Shown: positions 53,387-60,719 of the stretch, piece by piece | Layout: every line of letters starts with the position of its first letter | Position numbering within the stretch: the stretch's first letter is position 1 | NCBI RefSeq assembly: GCF_017876405.1 | Contig: NZ_JAGINW010000001.1 | Coordinates: 10,491,203-10,555,202 of the forward strand | Length of the DNA stretch: 64,000 nt | Direction of reading: 5' to 3' | Source: Kibdelosporangium banguiense | GTDB taxonomy: Bacteria; Actinomycetota; Actinomycetes; Mycobacteriales; Pseudonocardiaceae | Translations under genes and position numbers: made by a program | The notes under the pieces: model-generated | Told to the model about the DNA's origin: nothing | The model's input: only the letters and a program-made list of their open reading frames with translations | The model's database searches: none

Positions 53387-54028
53387 ATGGAGCGCACCTT
53401 CCGCCGCGCGCTGACCGTCCTCGCATTGTCCGTCGGCGTGTCGTTCGGGGGTGCCGCCTTGGCGAGCGCAGCCCCCCAAGACCCGCCGCAGTCGGGTGAC
53501 GCCCGGGCGGCCGCCGTCGAAGGCAATGTGACCACGTGTGAAGCCGCCGGGCTGCCCGGCACGGAGATCAAGGTGACCTCGGACATCGCCGAGAACACCT
53601 ACATCGACATCACCGCAGCCCCCGCTGACTACACGATCACCGGCGTCGTGGTGAAGGGCGGCCCGGCGTACAACAAGTACCCGAACCTGGGCGCGCTGCC
53701 GTGGAACGACCTGCACGCCCCGCTCGTGCCCAGCGGGAAGCCCGCCGAGATCAGCCACTGGTTCGTGTGCGGCGAGAAGAAGACCACGACCACGACCAGC
53801 ACCACGACGTCGACGAGCACCTCGACGTCCACGACGGCCTCACCGTCGACCTCGTCGGGCAGCAGCACCGTGGTGACCACGACCTCGGCCGCCGCCGGGC
53901 AGACGTCCAGTGACAGCGGGCTGGCGAACACCGGGTTCAACGGCGCCCTGTACCTGTTCGCCGGCGGGGCTTTGCTGCTGGCCGGTGCCGGCACACTGGT
54001 CCTGTCCAGGAGGCGCCGCCGCAGCTAG
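53387..54028 (+). CDS. Secreted, sortase-anchored surface protein (LAxTG type)
   Basis: 213 residues. A signal peptide (MERTFRRALTVLALSVGV, cleavage near ALASAA-AP) leads to a domain of ~100 residues with two cysteines (TTCEAAG, FVCGEKK). A Thr/Ser-rich stretch of about 50 residues follows (repeats of TTS and STS). The C terminus is a sorting signal: LANTG, a hydrophobic segment (ALYLFAGGALLLAGAGTLVL) and RRRRRS. LAxTG is the motif used by class E sortases of high-GC actinobacteria, so covalent attachment to the cell wall is expected. No sortase gene lies nearby. The folded domain is not one I can name. Confidence 0.88.
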   Translation: MERTFRRALTVLALSVGVSFGGAALASAAPQDPPQSGDARAAAVEGNVTTCEAAGLPGTEIKVTSDIAENTYIDITAAPADYTITGVVVKGGPAYNKYPNLGALPWNDLHAPLVPSGKPAEISHWFVCGEKKTTTTTSTTTSTSTSTSTTASPSTSSGSSTVVTTTSAAAGQTSSDSGLANTGFNGALYLFAGGALLLAGAGTLVLSRRRRRS

Positions 54029-54101
54029 GCCAGGTTTCAAAGGGCCGGCCAGCCGACAACGCGAGTGGTGACTGTGCTGGCGTGTCGTTGATCAACTAGA
54101 T

Positions 54102-54154
54102 GAGGTCTCCGGTAGATGGTTCATCGACCACGAAGACCATCAACCGGAGATCTC
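54102..54154. repeat. 19-bp imperfect inverted repeat (hairpin)
   Basis: GAGGTCTCCGGTAGATGGT at 54102-54120 pairs with 54136-54154 (17 of 19 positions) around a 15-base loop. It lies 74 bases after the surface-protein gene and just before an IS5-type relic. It may be a transcription terminator without a U-tract, or a leftover IS end. Confidence 0.6.
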
Positions 54155-54185
54155 GTGGCCAGCGTAGCGGTGACGGGCGGGCGGA

Positions 54186-54400
54186 CTTGACCGATGTGTA
54201 GTGGGCGGCGCTGGAACCGTTGCTGCCGAGAGGTAAGAAAGCCTGGCCGCCCGCCAACATGGACGAACGGCAACTCATCGACGGTTATCCGATAGCGAGT
54301 GCGGGTCGGTGCGCCGTGGCGGGACGTTTCACCGGCCTTGGTTCGTGGCAGGCGGTGTACGGGTTGTTCGTCGCTGGCAACGTGCCGGGGTCTGAGGACA
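54186..54400 (+). pseudogene. IS5-type transposase remnant
   Basis: Translation gives the family's N-terminal pattern, DLTDV-stop-WAALEPLLPRGKK, then DERQLIDG. After a frame change come RVGAPWRDV and, in yet another frame, GSWQAVYGLF. At least one nonsense codon and two frame changes make it non-functional. No downstream catalytic part is seen. Confidence 0.7.
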
Positions 54401-54437
54401 GATCCTGTCGCGATTACCGGACAGGTAGGCACGGTGG

Positions 54438-55079
54438 CTACGGTGTCGGCGCCGTCAAGGGCGGAGTCAGCAGCTTGGTCTCGGTGAGGATCTCGCCGGC
54501 GTGGCGGTCGTGGGTCAGCGCGGTCACCCGTCCACGGTAGCGGCCGGCGATCTCTGCTGAGTCAGCCACGATCAAGGACCCCATCCTTGCGTGCGACGCC
54601 ATCATCGACGAGCGCCACAACTTCTTGAACCTGCCGTATTCCATTGAGGACATGCTCGCCGAGGCAGCCGTGATGTCGTCTCCGACGGGTAGCCGGTGGG
54701 CATCGCGACCGGATTCGGCGCATCGGCCAGCACTGCTCCGCAGGTGGGCGAGGTCGTCATCAGCCAGTTCCAGCAACAGGCTGCCGCTGATCAGATGCCG
54801 GGACATCGTGCGCAGGTCCTCGACGATCTTGTGGATCGTCTGGTCGACCGAACCGGCATCGGCGCGGGTATCAACCAGGCCGGAACTGTCCACATTGGTG
54901 TCTGTGTGGCAGGCCAGCGCTTTTGCCAACTCCGCCAACTCCACGGCCAACTGTCTGGTCTGGCTCACGGCGCACCGCAGCGCGTCGACAGCCAACGGAC
55001 GATGCGACAGCGCCTCAATCGCCCGACGCAGCGAGTCACAGCGGACGTCCAGGGCAGTGTGCAGCGGGTGGACGCACAT
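54438..55079 (-). CDS. Hypothetical protein
   Basis: 213 residues from ATG 55079 (a GTG at 55088 is an alternative), with a purine-rich AGGTGAGAGGG before it. The first ~130 residues look largely helical, with heptad-like stretches (RQLAVELAELAKALA; TIHKIVEDLRTMSRHL) and an acidic patch (LELADDDLAHL). I do not recognise the family and see no membrane segment or catalytic motif. Its 3' end lies close to the IS5-type relic, so the last ~60 residues may be read-through into foreign sequence. Confidence 0.45.
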   Translation of the reverse strand: MCVHPLHTALDVRCDSLRRAIEALSHRPLAVDALRCAVSQTRQLAVELAELAKALACHTDTNVDSSGLVDTRADAGSVDQTIHKIVEDLRTMSRHLISGSLLLELADDDLAHLRSSAGRCAESGRDAHRLPVGDDITAASASMSSMEYGRFKKLWRSSMMASHARMGSLIVADSAEIAGRYRGRVTALTHDRHAGEILTETKLLTPPLTAPTP

Positions 55080-55719
55080 CCCTCTCACCTACCCTGCGCC
55101 CCATCTCCTGGCACGGTCGGCTGGCCGGTCCGTCAGAACTGAGCTGAGTGATGATCATGTTGCGTCGCCCCACTGAGCCAGCAACATGTCGGGACGGACG
55201 GTCTACCTCGGGCAGCGGGCGAAGCAACGGTTCGGCGTAGGCCAGCAACCGGACGGCGTGCCCGTACCGGACGGTGCGTCCGTCCCAGACAACCCCGGCA
55301 CGGTGGCACCGCCCCCGGGGCGGGGGCCGTGACAGGCCGGTGCTGGGAAATCACCATGGGGATCAAGTTGAGGTTCCGACGGGGAAATCGTGTGTGAGCG
55401 CTACCCATCGCGCTGCGAAATCACTCGTCAACGGGGACGGTACGTGGTCAGGTGGCATCCCAGGCGAATACACAGGAATACCACCTGTCCACATCCACAC
55501 CCGTTTGCGCGACGGGCGTACACGCCCGAGGGGCGCCCCGAGAAACGGGATCTCATCGCCGCCGTGGCGGAAACCAACGAACCTAAGCACCGTCACCTGG
55601 ACTGTCGGATGTTTGAGCAGGCGCTGAGGCGTTGCTCCGAGTTTGCCGCTGCGCTGTGCTCTCCCCGGATACAGTCCAGAGAGTAGGTGTAGGCAGGGTG
55701 GTGATACCGACCGCTGGGA
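55080..55719. other. 640 bp with no supported gene
   Basis: Several short frames exist on both strands, but none has a convincing ribosome site or a recognisable protein. A minus-strand stretch near 55190-55290 (GRTVRYGHAVRLLAYAEPLL) could be a scrap of a lost gene. Confidence 0.35.
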
Positions 55720-56046
55720 TCAGTGCTCGTCGTAGTGGTCTCCGTGTGCGGCATGGCGGTGGCCGTCGTGCACGTAGTCGACGTGATCGTCGTGCGGCAC
55801 CGTGACGTGGCCGCAATTCTCGCCGTGTTTGTGGTGGTGTCTGTTGTGGGTGGCGTGTTCGGTCTGCTCGCACTCGTCGTAGTGCCCGTCGTGGCCGCGA
55901 TGCAAGTGGCCGTCATGCACGTAGTCAATGTGATCGCCATGCGGGATGGCAACGTGACCGCAGCCTCCACCGTGCACATGGTTGTGGCCGACATGCTGGA
56001 TGTGAGCGATCGTCGTCGGCACCCACTCCCCTCGGTCAGTCGTCAC
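55720..56046 (-). CDS. His-rich metal-binding protein
   Basis: 108 residues from GTG 56046 (GAGAGG nine bases upstream); the frame is open to 56118. Roughly a third of residues are His, Asp or Gly. Two tandem units of about 40 residues repeat the pattern GCGHVAIPHGDHIDYVHDGH and NCGHVTVPHDDHVDYVHDGH. Proteins like this are common in actinobacteria, often labelled as zinc-transporter related, and probably bind zinc or other divalent metals. There is no membrane segment. No metal regulator or transporter sits beside it. Confidence 0.8.
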   Translation of the reverse strand: MTTDRGEWVPTTIAHIQHVGHNHVHGGGCGHVAIPHGDHIDYVHDGHLHRGHDGHYDECEQTEHATHNRHHHKHGENCGHVTVPHDDHVDYVHDGHRHAAHGDHYDEH

Positions 56047-56175
56047 GCTCGGCCGCCTCTCGGAATCGTCTTGAAGTGCAGGCAAATCCAGTATCGTTGA
56101 ACGGCACCAGAAGCCCACGCATGTTGTTAACCATTATCCCACGCGGGAAGCAAGCCGCAGTTTCTTTGCTAATCC

Positions 56176-56835
56176 TCAGTGGACGGTGGGAACACCCTGC
56201 CGCTGCAGCTGTTGCTCCTCACTCACCAGACCTGGGCTGAGGTCCTCCGTGTGCTCGGCGTCGGCAGGCGCTGGCTGCTCGAAGTAGGCACGGCGGACGG
56301 CCCGGACCGTGCGTACCCGCAGGCGGAGGATGGCCTGCTGGAGCAGGGATAGCGCTTGCCTGGCGGCGATGTTGAACAGGCCCGTGGTGATGTCGGGCTC
56401 GCCGAACACCACCAGCAGGACGGAGCCCTCGACCGGGAAGACGCAGACGTGGCCGGACGCGCCTTCGAACATCGCCGCGCGCGGCGCGCCGAGGTTGGCC
56501 TGCCCGGTGAACTGGGCGGCCAGCCCGACCGCCGCGGCCGCCATCGCCGCGACACTGCCCTCCTCGATGCCGCGGGTGGCGCTGCCCAGCACCAGCCCAT
56601 CCCGAGTGGCCACCAGCAACCCGATGATCCGCTCGACACGACCGCGGATCTCGTGCAGCGCCTTGGTCATCGTCGCCTCGGTCACCGTCCTTGCCTCGGC
56701 GTCGTCCGGCGGTGGCGTCACCGTCACCATTGGCCCAGCCGGCGCAGGAGCCCGCCGCGCGGAGGCGGGCCTGCGCGTGGGCAGCGCGGCGGAATCCGAA
56801 GCATCCGTGGGCGCTGTGGTCTGCATCTCGCTCAT
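56176..56835 (-). CDS. Roadblock/LC7-domain protein with extended termini
   Basis: 219 residues. After a Pro/Ala-rich N-terminal tail (~55 residues), residues ~60-165 form a roadblock-like fold: VERIIGLLVATRDGLVLGSA, EEGSVAAMAAAAVGLAAQF, then a hydrophobic strand (GSVLLVVFGEPDITTG). The last ~50 residues are charged and disordered-looking. Such proteins act as regulators or scaffolds for small GTPases, or as dimeric modules, in actinobacteria. The start overlaps the stop of the upstream roadblock-type gene (ATGA). No Mgl/Ras-like GTPase gene is adjacent. Confidence 0.82.
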   Translation of the reverse strand: MSEMQTTAPTDASDSAALPTRRPASARRAPAPAGPMVTVTPPPDDAEARTVTEATMTKALHEIRGRVERIIGLLVATRDGLVLGSATRGIEEGSVAAMAAAAVGLAAQFTGQANLGAPRAAMFEGASGHVCVFPVEGSVLLVVFGEPDITTGLFNIAARQALSLLQQAILRLRVRTVRAVRRAYFEQPAPADAEHTEDLSPGLVSEEQQLQRQGVPTVH

Positions 56836-57203
56836 ACCACCAAGTCGGCTTCGATGCGCTTGAGCTGATGCCGGGCCAGCGCGAGGTTCGCCCGTTCCCG
56901 ATCCAGCACCAGGTACAGAAACAGCGTCGAGGTGCCCTTGGCCGGTTGCAGCAGCCGGATCAGGTGATACTGCCGGTGCAGAGTGATCAGGATGTCCTCG
57001 ATATCATCGTTGAGCCCGAGTGCGGACATCACCCGCAGTTTCGACCGCACCACCTCGGTATTGCCTGCCGCGGCAACCTCCAGGTTCAACCAGTCGCCAC
57101 CGCCCAGCGTGCCCAGCGACATCCCACTCTCATAGTCGACCAACGCGACACCCACCGCGCCGGCAACGGACATCGCCTCTTTCAGCGCCCTGTCGATATT
57201 CAT
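56832..57203 (-). CDS. Small roadblock-type protein
   Basis: About 123 residues. The opening (MNIDRALKEAMSVAGAVGVA) and LVDYESGMSLGTLGG match the roadblock/LC7-like pattern, with a final hydrophobic strand (TLFLYLVLDRERANLALARH). Start ATG 57203; a GTG at 57206 is directly upstream, with GAGGAGAGAG as ribosome site. It overlaps the longer roadblock gene by four bases, so the two are probably translated together and may form a heterodimer. Confidence 0.8.
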   Translation of the reverse strand: MNIDRALKEAMSVAGAVGVALVDYESGMSLGTLGGGDWLNLEVAAAGNTEVVRSKLRVMSALGLNDDIEDILITLHRQYHLIRLLQPAKGTSTLFLYLVLDRERANLALARHQLKRIEADLVV

Positions 57204-57312
57204 CACGAAACTCTCTCCTCATGTTCGTTCGGGCACGCGACGGACGGCGCGCCTGACGATTTCCCACCACTACAGGTGAGTCGAAATGCTGACGGGGCTA
57301 TGCCCCTGCCGC

Positions 57313-57513
57313 TCAGGGGGCGTTCCCGTTGGCTGCGTGCATCTCAGACTTGAGCTTCTCCAGGAAGCGAACGGCCGGTGTCAGCTCCGTGATCTCCTGC
57401 TGGCAGTGCGGGCACCCCGCGGCGTGCCGGCGGAACTCGGTGTTTTCCCGTTCGCCGAGCACGCCGAGCACGTACGCGCCGACCGTGACGGTGTATGGGC
57501 ATGCGTGTGTCAC
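57313..57513 (-). CDS. Small zinc-finger (anti-sigma type) protein, left copy
   Basis: 66 residues from GTG 57513, with GGAGAAGG five bases upstream. It carries the H-x3-C-x2-C motif of zinc-binding anti-sigma factors (FRRHAAGCPHCQQEI) and a Cys near the N terminus (HACPYT). Only this domain is present; there is no membrane segment or periplasmic part. It lies 212 nt downstream of the anti-sigma-like membrane protein gene and is in the left arm of an inverted duplication. Confidence 0.75.
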   Translation of the reverse strand: MTHACPYTVTVGAYVLGVLGERENTEFRRHAAGCPHCQQEITELTPAVRFLEKLKSEMHAANGNAP

Positions 57514-57610
57514 CGTGCCTTCTCCATCTCGTTCCGTCGCCCGGTCGCCTCTGTATTCCCGTGCTGTATTGACAGTTCGTTGTGTGTCCTGTGTGGAATA
57601 TGGTGGACGA

Positions 57611-57657
57611 GCGGCGGCTGACAGGGGAGGACAGCCGCCGCCCGCCCTCGGGCGGCG
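57611..57657 (-). promoter_or_regulatory. Two mutually exclusive hairpins between anti-sigma and zinc-finger genes
   Basis: A perfect 8-bp stem (57636-57643 with 57650-57657) and a perfect 10-bp stem (57611-57620 with 57632-57641) share bases 57636-57641, so only one can form at a time. They lie in the 212-nt spacer on the transcribed strand. This could be an attenuator or simply a terminator; no U-run is present. Confidence 0.5.
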
Positions 57658-57725
57658 ACCCTGCGCGACGGGACGCGAAACGGTCGCCACGGATCTGCGG
57701 GAGTACCAGTCTGTGGGAGTCGGGG

Positions 57726-58526
57726 TCAGTGGCTGGGCCGCGTCGACGGCGGCGTGTCGCTGGGTTTGCCCGTCGGGTGTGCCTGACCGGGACCGGTGGG
57801 GTGCGTGGTGGGTTGGCCCGTCGGGTGTGCGGCCGAGGATTGCCCGGGCTGGTTGCCGAGCAGGTCGGTGCAGTACACGGAGACCTTGTCCTTGCCACCG
57901 GCGGTCGTGATCAAGACGGTGAACGCGGGATTGTCCAGCGCCTTGCCCTGCTCGGCCCCCGCACCGGCGGTGTAGGCCTGGCAGAGACCCACCAGCGACG
58001 GCGACGGCGAGCCGCTGTTGCCAGCGTTCTTGTCGCCGCTGTTGTTGTCAGCGGCGTTCTTGCCGTTGGTGTTCTTGTCAGCAGTATCCGGTGTCTGGCC
58101 CGGGTCGATGGACGGGGTTGGGGTCACCGGGCCGGTCGTGGAGGAGACCGTGCTCATGGGCGGGGCCGTGGAACTGTCGCCATGTTGGGTGGGCAGGTTG
58201 CCGGTCGCGGCGGCCACCGTGATACCGCCGGTGGCGACCGCCGTCACGGCGGTGGCCGCGACCTTGAGCGTGAGCAGTTTCGCCAGCGCGGTCTTGATGA
58301 GCATCGAACGTCTCCGTAGCTGAGGGACAGAAGCGAGACGAGCGGCCCGGAACGCCGCCAGCACAGCCTGCTCACCGGCGAGCTCGCTCTCGCGTGCCGG
58401 CGCGGCCGCTGCCGCGAGCAGGTCGCTCAGAGCACCCGATCCACCAGCCTGCGTCTGAACTGACCCGCCGCGGAGCAGGTGTTCGGCGGTGTGCCGGTCG
58501 ATCCGGCGGGAACGGTGCGCGCTCAT
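57726..58526 (-). CDS. Anti-sigma-like single-pass membrane protein, left copy
   Basis: 266 residues from ATG 58526 with GAAGGA upstream. About 80 cytoplasmic residues (MSAHRSRRIDRHTAEHLLRG, then ELAGEQAVLAAFRAARL) precede one membrane segment (VAATAVTAVATGGITVAAAT) and an outer Ser/Thr/Pro/Asn-rich region. That region holds a conserved block, GLCQAYTAGAGAEQGKALDN to VSVYCTDLLGNQPG, with two cysteines. The position 49 nt after an ECF sigma gene and this topology point to a membrane anti-sigma or sigma-control protein. There is no zinc motif in it; the next gene supplies one. A near copy lies at 59722-60507. Confidence 0.75.
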   Translation of the reverse strand: MSAHRSRRIDRHTAEHLLRGGSVQTQAGGSGALSDLLAAAAAPARESELAGEQAVLAAFRAARLASVPQLRRRSMLIKTALAKLLTLKVAATAVTAVATGGITVAAATGNLPTQHGDSSTAPPMSTVSSTTGPVTPTPSIDPGQTPDTADKNTNGKNAADNNSGDKNAGNSGSPSPSLVGLCQAYTAGAGAEQGKALDNPAFTVLITTAGGKDKVSVYCTDLLGNQPGQSSAAHPTGQPTTHPTGPGQAHPTGKPSDTPPSTRPSH

Positions 58527-58575
58527 CTCATATCCTTCAGCGTCAACGCCTTCGATCGTGTCACTTGGTCCGGCT

Positions 58576-59271
58576 TCATGCTGATCGACCAGGGTGCTCG
58601 AGGTAGTCGGCGAGCTTGCGCAGACCGCGGTAGGCCGCAGTGCGCACCGCGCCGGGGCGCTTGCCCAGTACCCGGGCAGCGGCCTTGGCCTCCAGCCCGA
58701 CCACTACGCGCAACAGCACGGCCTCGGCCTGGTCCCGCGGCAGCCGCGCGATCAACGCCAGCGCCGCGTCGGTGCCCACCGCGTCCACCGCGGATTCGGC
58801 GGTGTCCTCCGGCCCGGACCGCTCAGGCAGGTCTTCGATCGGCCCGGCCACGATCGGCCGCCGGCGTTGACGGCGCAGATGATCCATCGCACGGTTGCGG
58901 GCGATCGTCGTGGCCCAGCCACGAAACCCGTCGACATCCCCGCGAAAGGATGCCAGATCCCGCGTGATCTGCAGCCAGGCCTCGGACGCCACGTCCTCGG
59001 CGTCCTCACTCACCAGTACCCGCAAGTATCGCAGCAACGCCGGTTGAACAGCCCGGTACAGCACCCGGAACGCGTTCTCGTTGCCACGCTGCGCTTCTGG
59101 CAATGCCGCTGCCAATTCCGCGGCGTCAGCCTGTTTCTGCCTCCGTTTGGTCAGGACCTCCTCCCGAGAGTCCGTTGTGGACCACCTGGCTGTCCGGCTT
59201 CGCCGTAGCCCAGCGACACCAGAAACCTCACCACCATCACTCAACGCGGCCGCACTGTGCACCCGCGACAT
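58576..59271 (-). CDS. ECF-type RNA polymerase sigma factor
   Basis: Up to 231 residues. Region 2 is clear (NENAFRVLYRAVQPALLRYL, EDAEDVASEAWLQITRDLAS, GWATTIARNRAMDHLRRQRR), as is region 4 (LPRDQAEAVLLRVVVGLEAK, AARVLGKRPGAVRTAAYRGL). The first ~45 residues from ATG 59271 are not typical, and the true start may be further in; the frame has no good ATG/GTG there, and GGAGG near 59157 precedes only a CTG. It directs RNA polymerase to a small regulon, probably including its own operon. It reads into the anti-sigma-like gene 49 nt downstream and sits between the arms of the inverted duplication. Confidence 0.88.
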   Translation of the reverse strand: MSRVHSAAALSDGGEVSGVAGLRRSRTARWSTTDSREEVLTKRRQKQADAAELAAALPEAQRGNENAFRVLYRAVQPALLRYLRVLVSEDAEDVASEAWLQITRDLASFRGDVDGFRGWATTIARNRAMDHLRRQRRRPIVAGPIEDLPERSGPEDTAESAVDAVGTDAALALIARLPRDQAEAVLLRVVVGLEAKAAARVLGKRPGAVRTAAYRGLRKLADYLEHPGRSA

Positions 59272-59639
59272 CCTGAGCCATCCCCCGGCTCAGCGGAACC
59301 CCTGCCGTGATGTCAGATCGACACAGGCCCGATGAGCAGTTGGCAAGTAACGTGCACGCCCTCGGGGGAGTCGAGCGGAGATCGCTTGCGGGTTTCGTGG
59401 GAGCCGACCGACTGCAATCGAAACGAACCGTCCCTTTAGGATCGTTGCCCTCCCTGGCCAACGACATCAAGGCACAACGAGTCCACGAATTCCCGCAGGC
59501 TATCGGCGAACTGAGCTCGCTGTTGGCCGCCGCGAGCCAACGCTCCACGTGTCCACTTTGACTAAGCATCGTGGCTGGTGTAGCTCCCGGGCTCTCCCAC
59601 TACGATCCGCCGCCGCGTCAAGCCCAGGCTCGCTGCGTT
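59272..59639. other. Region upstream of the sigma-factor gene
   Basis: About 370 bp. Should hold the sigma gene's promoter. A plus-strand frame of 84 codons (59307-59561) has no good ribosome site and no recognisable motif, so I do not call it. The right arm of the inverted duplication begins at about 59640. Confidence 0.4.
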
Positions 59640-59721
59640 GACCAGCATGAAGCGTCCTGACTGGACAGAGTGCGCCGGCTGGAGTGACAGGATCGAAGGC
59701 GTTGACGCTGAAGGACGTGAG

Positions 59722-60507
59722 ATGAGCGCGCACCGTTCCCGCCGGATCGACCGGCACACCGCCGAACACCTACTTCGTGGTGAGCCGGTCCGGGCGCGGG
59801 CCGCTGGATCGGATGCGCTGCGCGAGCTGCTCGCGGCGGCGTCCGCCCCGGCGCAGGAGGGTGAGCTCGCCGGTGAGCAGGCTGTGCTGGCGGCGTTTCG
59901 GGCCGCTCGTCTCGCTTCTGTCCCTCAGCTACGGAGACGTTCGATGCTCATCAAGACCGCGCTGGCGAAGCTGCTCACGGTGAAGGTCGCGGCCATCGCC
60001 GTGACGGCGGTCGCCACCGGTGGTGTCACGGTGGCCGCCGCGACCGGCAACCTGCCCACCCAACATGGTGACAGCCCGACGGTGCCGCCCTTGGGCACGG
60101 TCTCGGTCACCTCCACCTCGTCGGTCGCCTCCAGCGGGGCGCCGGACGCGGCTGACCCGAACGCTCCAGGCAAGAACGCCGCTGACAACAACAGCGGCGA
60201 CAAGAACGCTGGCAACAGCGGCTCGCCGTCGCCGTCGCTGGTGGGTCTCTGCCAGGCCTACACCGCCGGTGCGGGGGCCGAGCAGGGCAAGGCGCTGGAC
60301 AATCCCGCGTTCACCGTCTTGATCACGACCGCCGGTGGCAAGGACAAGGTCTCCGTGTACTGCACCGACCTGCTCGGCAACCAGCCCGGGCAATCCTCGG
60401 CCGCACACCCGACGGGCCAACCCACCACGCACCCCACCGGTCCCGGTCAGGCACACCCGACGGGCAAACCCAGCGACACGCCGCCGTCGACGCGGCCCAG
60501 CCACTGA
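59722..60507 (+). CDS. Anti-sigma-like single-pass membrane protein, right copy
   Basis: 261 residues from ATG 59722 (GAAGGA upstream; the frame is open to 59638). Same plan as the left copy: cytoplasmic ~80 residues, membrane segment (VAAIAVTAVATGGVTVAAAT), low-complexity stalk, then the Cys-containing outer block. From GKNAADNNSGDKN to the end the two proteins are identical. The first ~65 residues and the stalk differ, for example EPVRARAAGSDALREL here against GSVQTQAGGSGALSDL. No sigma gene precedes it on this strand in the present orientation. Confidence 0.75.
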   Translation: MSAHRSRRIDRHTAEHLLRGEPVRARAAGSDALRELLAAASAPAQEGELAGEQAVLAAFRAARLASVPQLRRRSMLIKTALAKLLTVKVAAIAVTAVATGGVTVAAATGNLPTQHGDSPTVPPLGTVSVTSTSSVASSGAPDAADPNAPGKNAADNNSGDKNAGNSGSPSPSLVGLCQAYTAGAGAEQGKALDNPAFTVLITTAGGKDKVSVYCTDLLGNQPGQSSAAHPTGQPTTHPTGPGQAHPTGKPSDTPPSTRPSH

Positions 60508-60575
60508 CCCCGACTCCCACAGACTGGTACTCCCGCAGATCCGTGGCGACCGTTTCGCGTCCCGTCGCGCAGGGT

Positions 60576-60622
60576 CGCCGCCCGAGGGCGGGCGGCGGCT
60601 GTCCTCCCCTGTCAGCCGCCGC
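60576..60622 (+). promoter_or_regulatory. Right-arm copy of the mutually exclusive hairpins
   Basis: An 8-bp stem (60576-60583 with 60590-60597) and a 10-bp stem (60592-60601 with 60613-60622) overlap, exactly as in the left arm, between the membrane-protein and zinc-finger genes. Confidence 0.5.
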
Positions 60623-60719
60623 TCGTCCACCATATTCCACACAGGACACACAACGAACTGTCAATACAGCACGGGAATACAGAGGCGACCGGGCGACGGA
60701 ACGAGATGGAGAAGGCACG

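Larger units (their letters stand above)
57386..58587 (-). repeat. Left arm of a ~1.2-kb inverted duplication
   Basis: This arm carries the anti-sigma-like membrane protein gene and most of the zinc-finger gene. It is mirrored at 59640-60845. The part from about 57400 to 58060 appears identical to the other arm; the 5' half of the membrane-protein gene differs at many positions. The outer edge falls inside the zinc-finger gene, the inner edge at the last codons of the sigma-factor gene. Confidence 0.85.

Noticed and set aside
57582..58319. Plus-strand frame of 245 codons, repeated on the minus strand at 59929-60651
   Set aside because: Antisense of the two anti-sigma-like genes; the duplication reflects the inverted repeat, not a second gene family.
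59307..59561. 84-codon plus-strand frame upstream of the right arm
   Set aside because: No ribosome site or recognisable motif.
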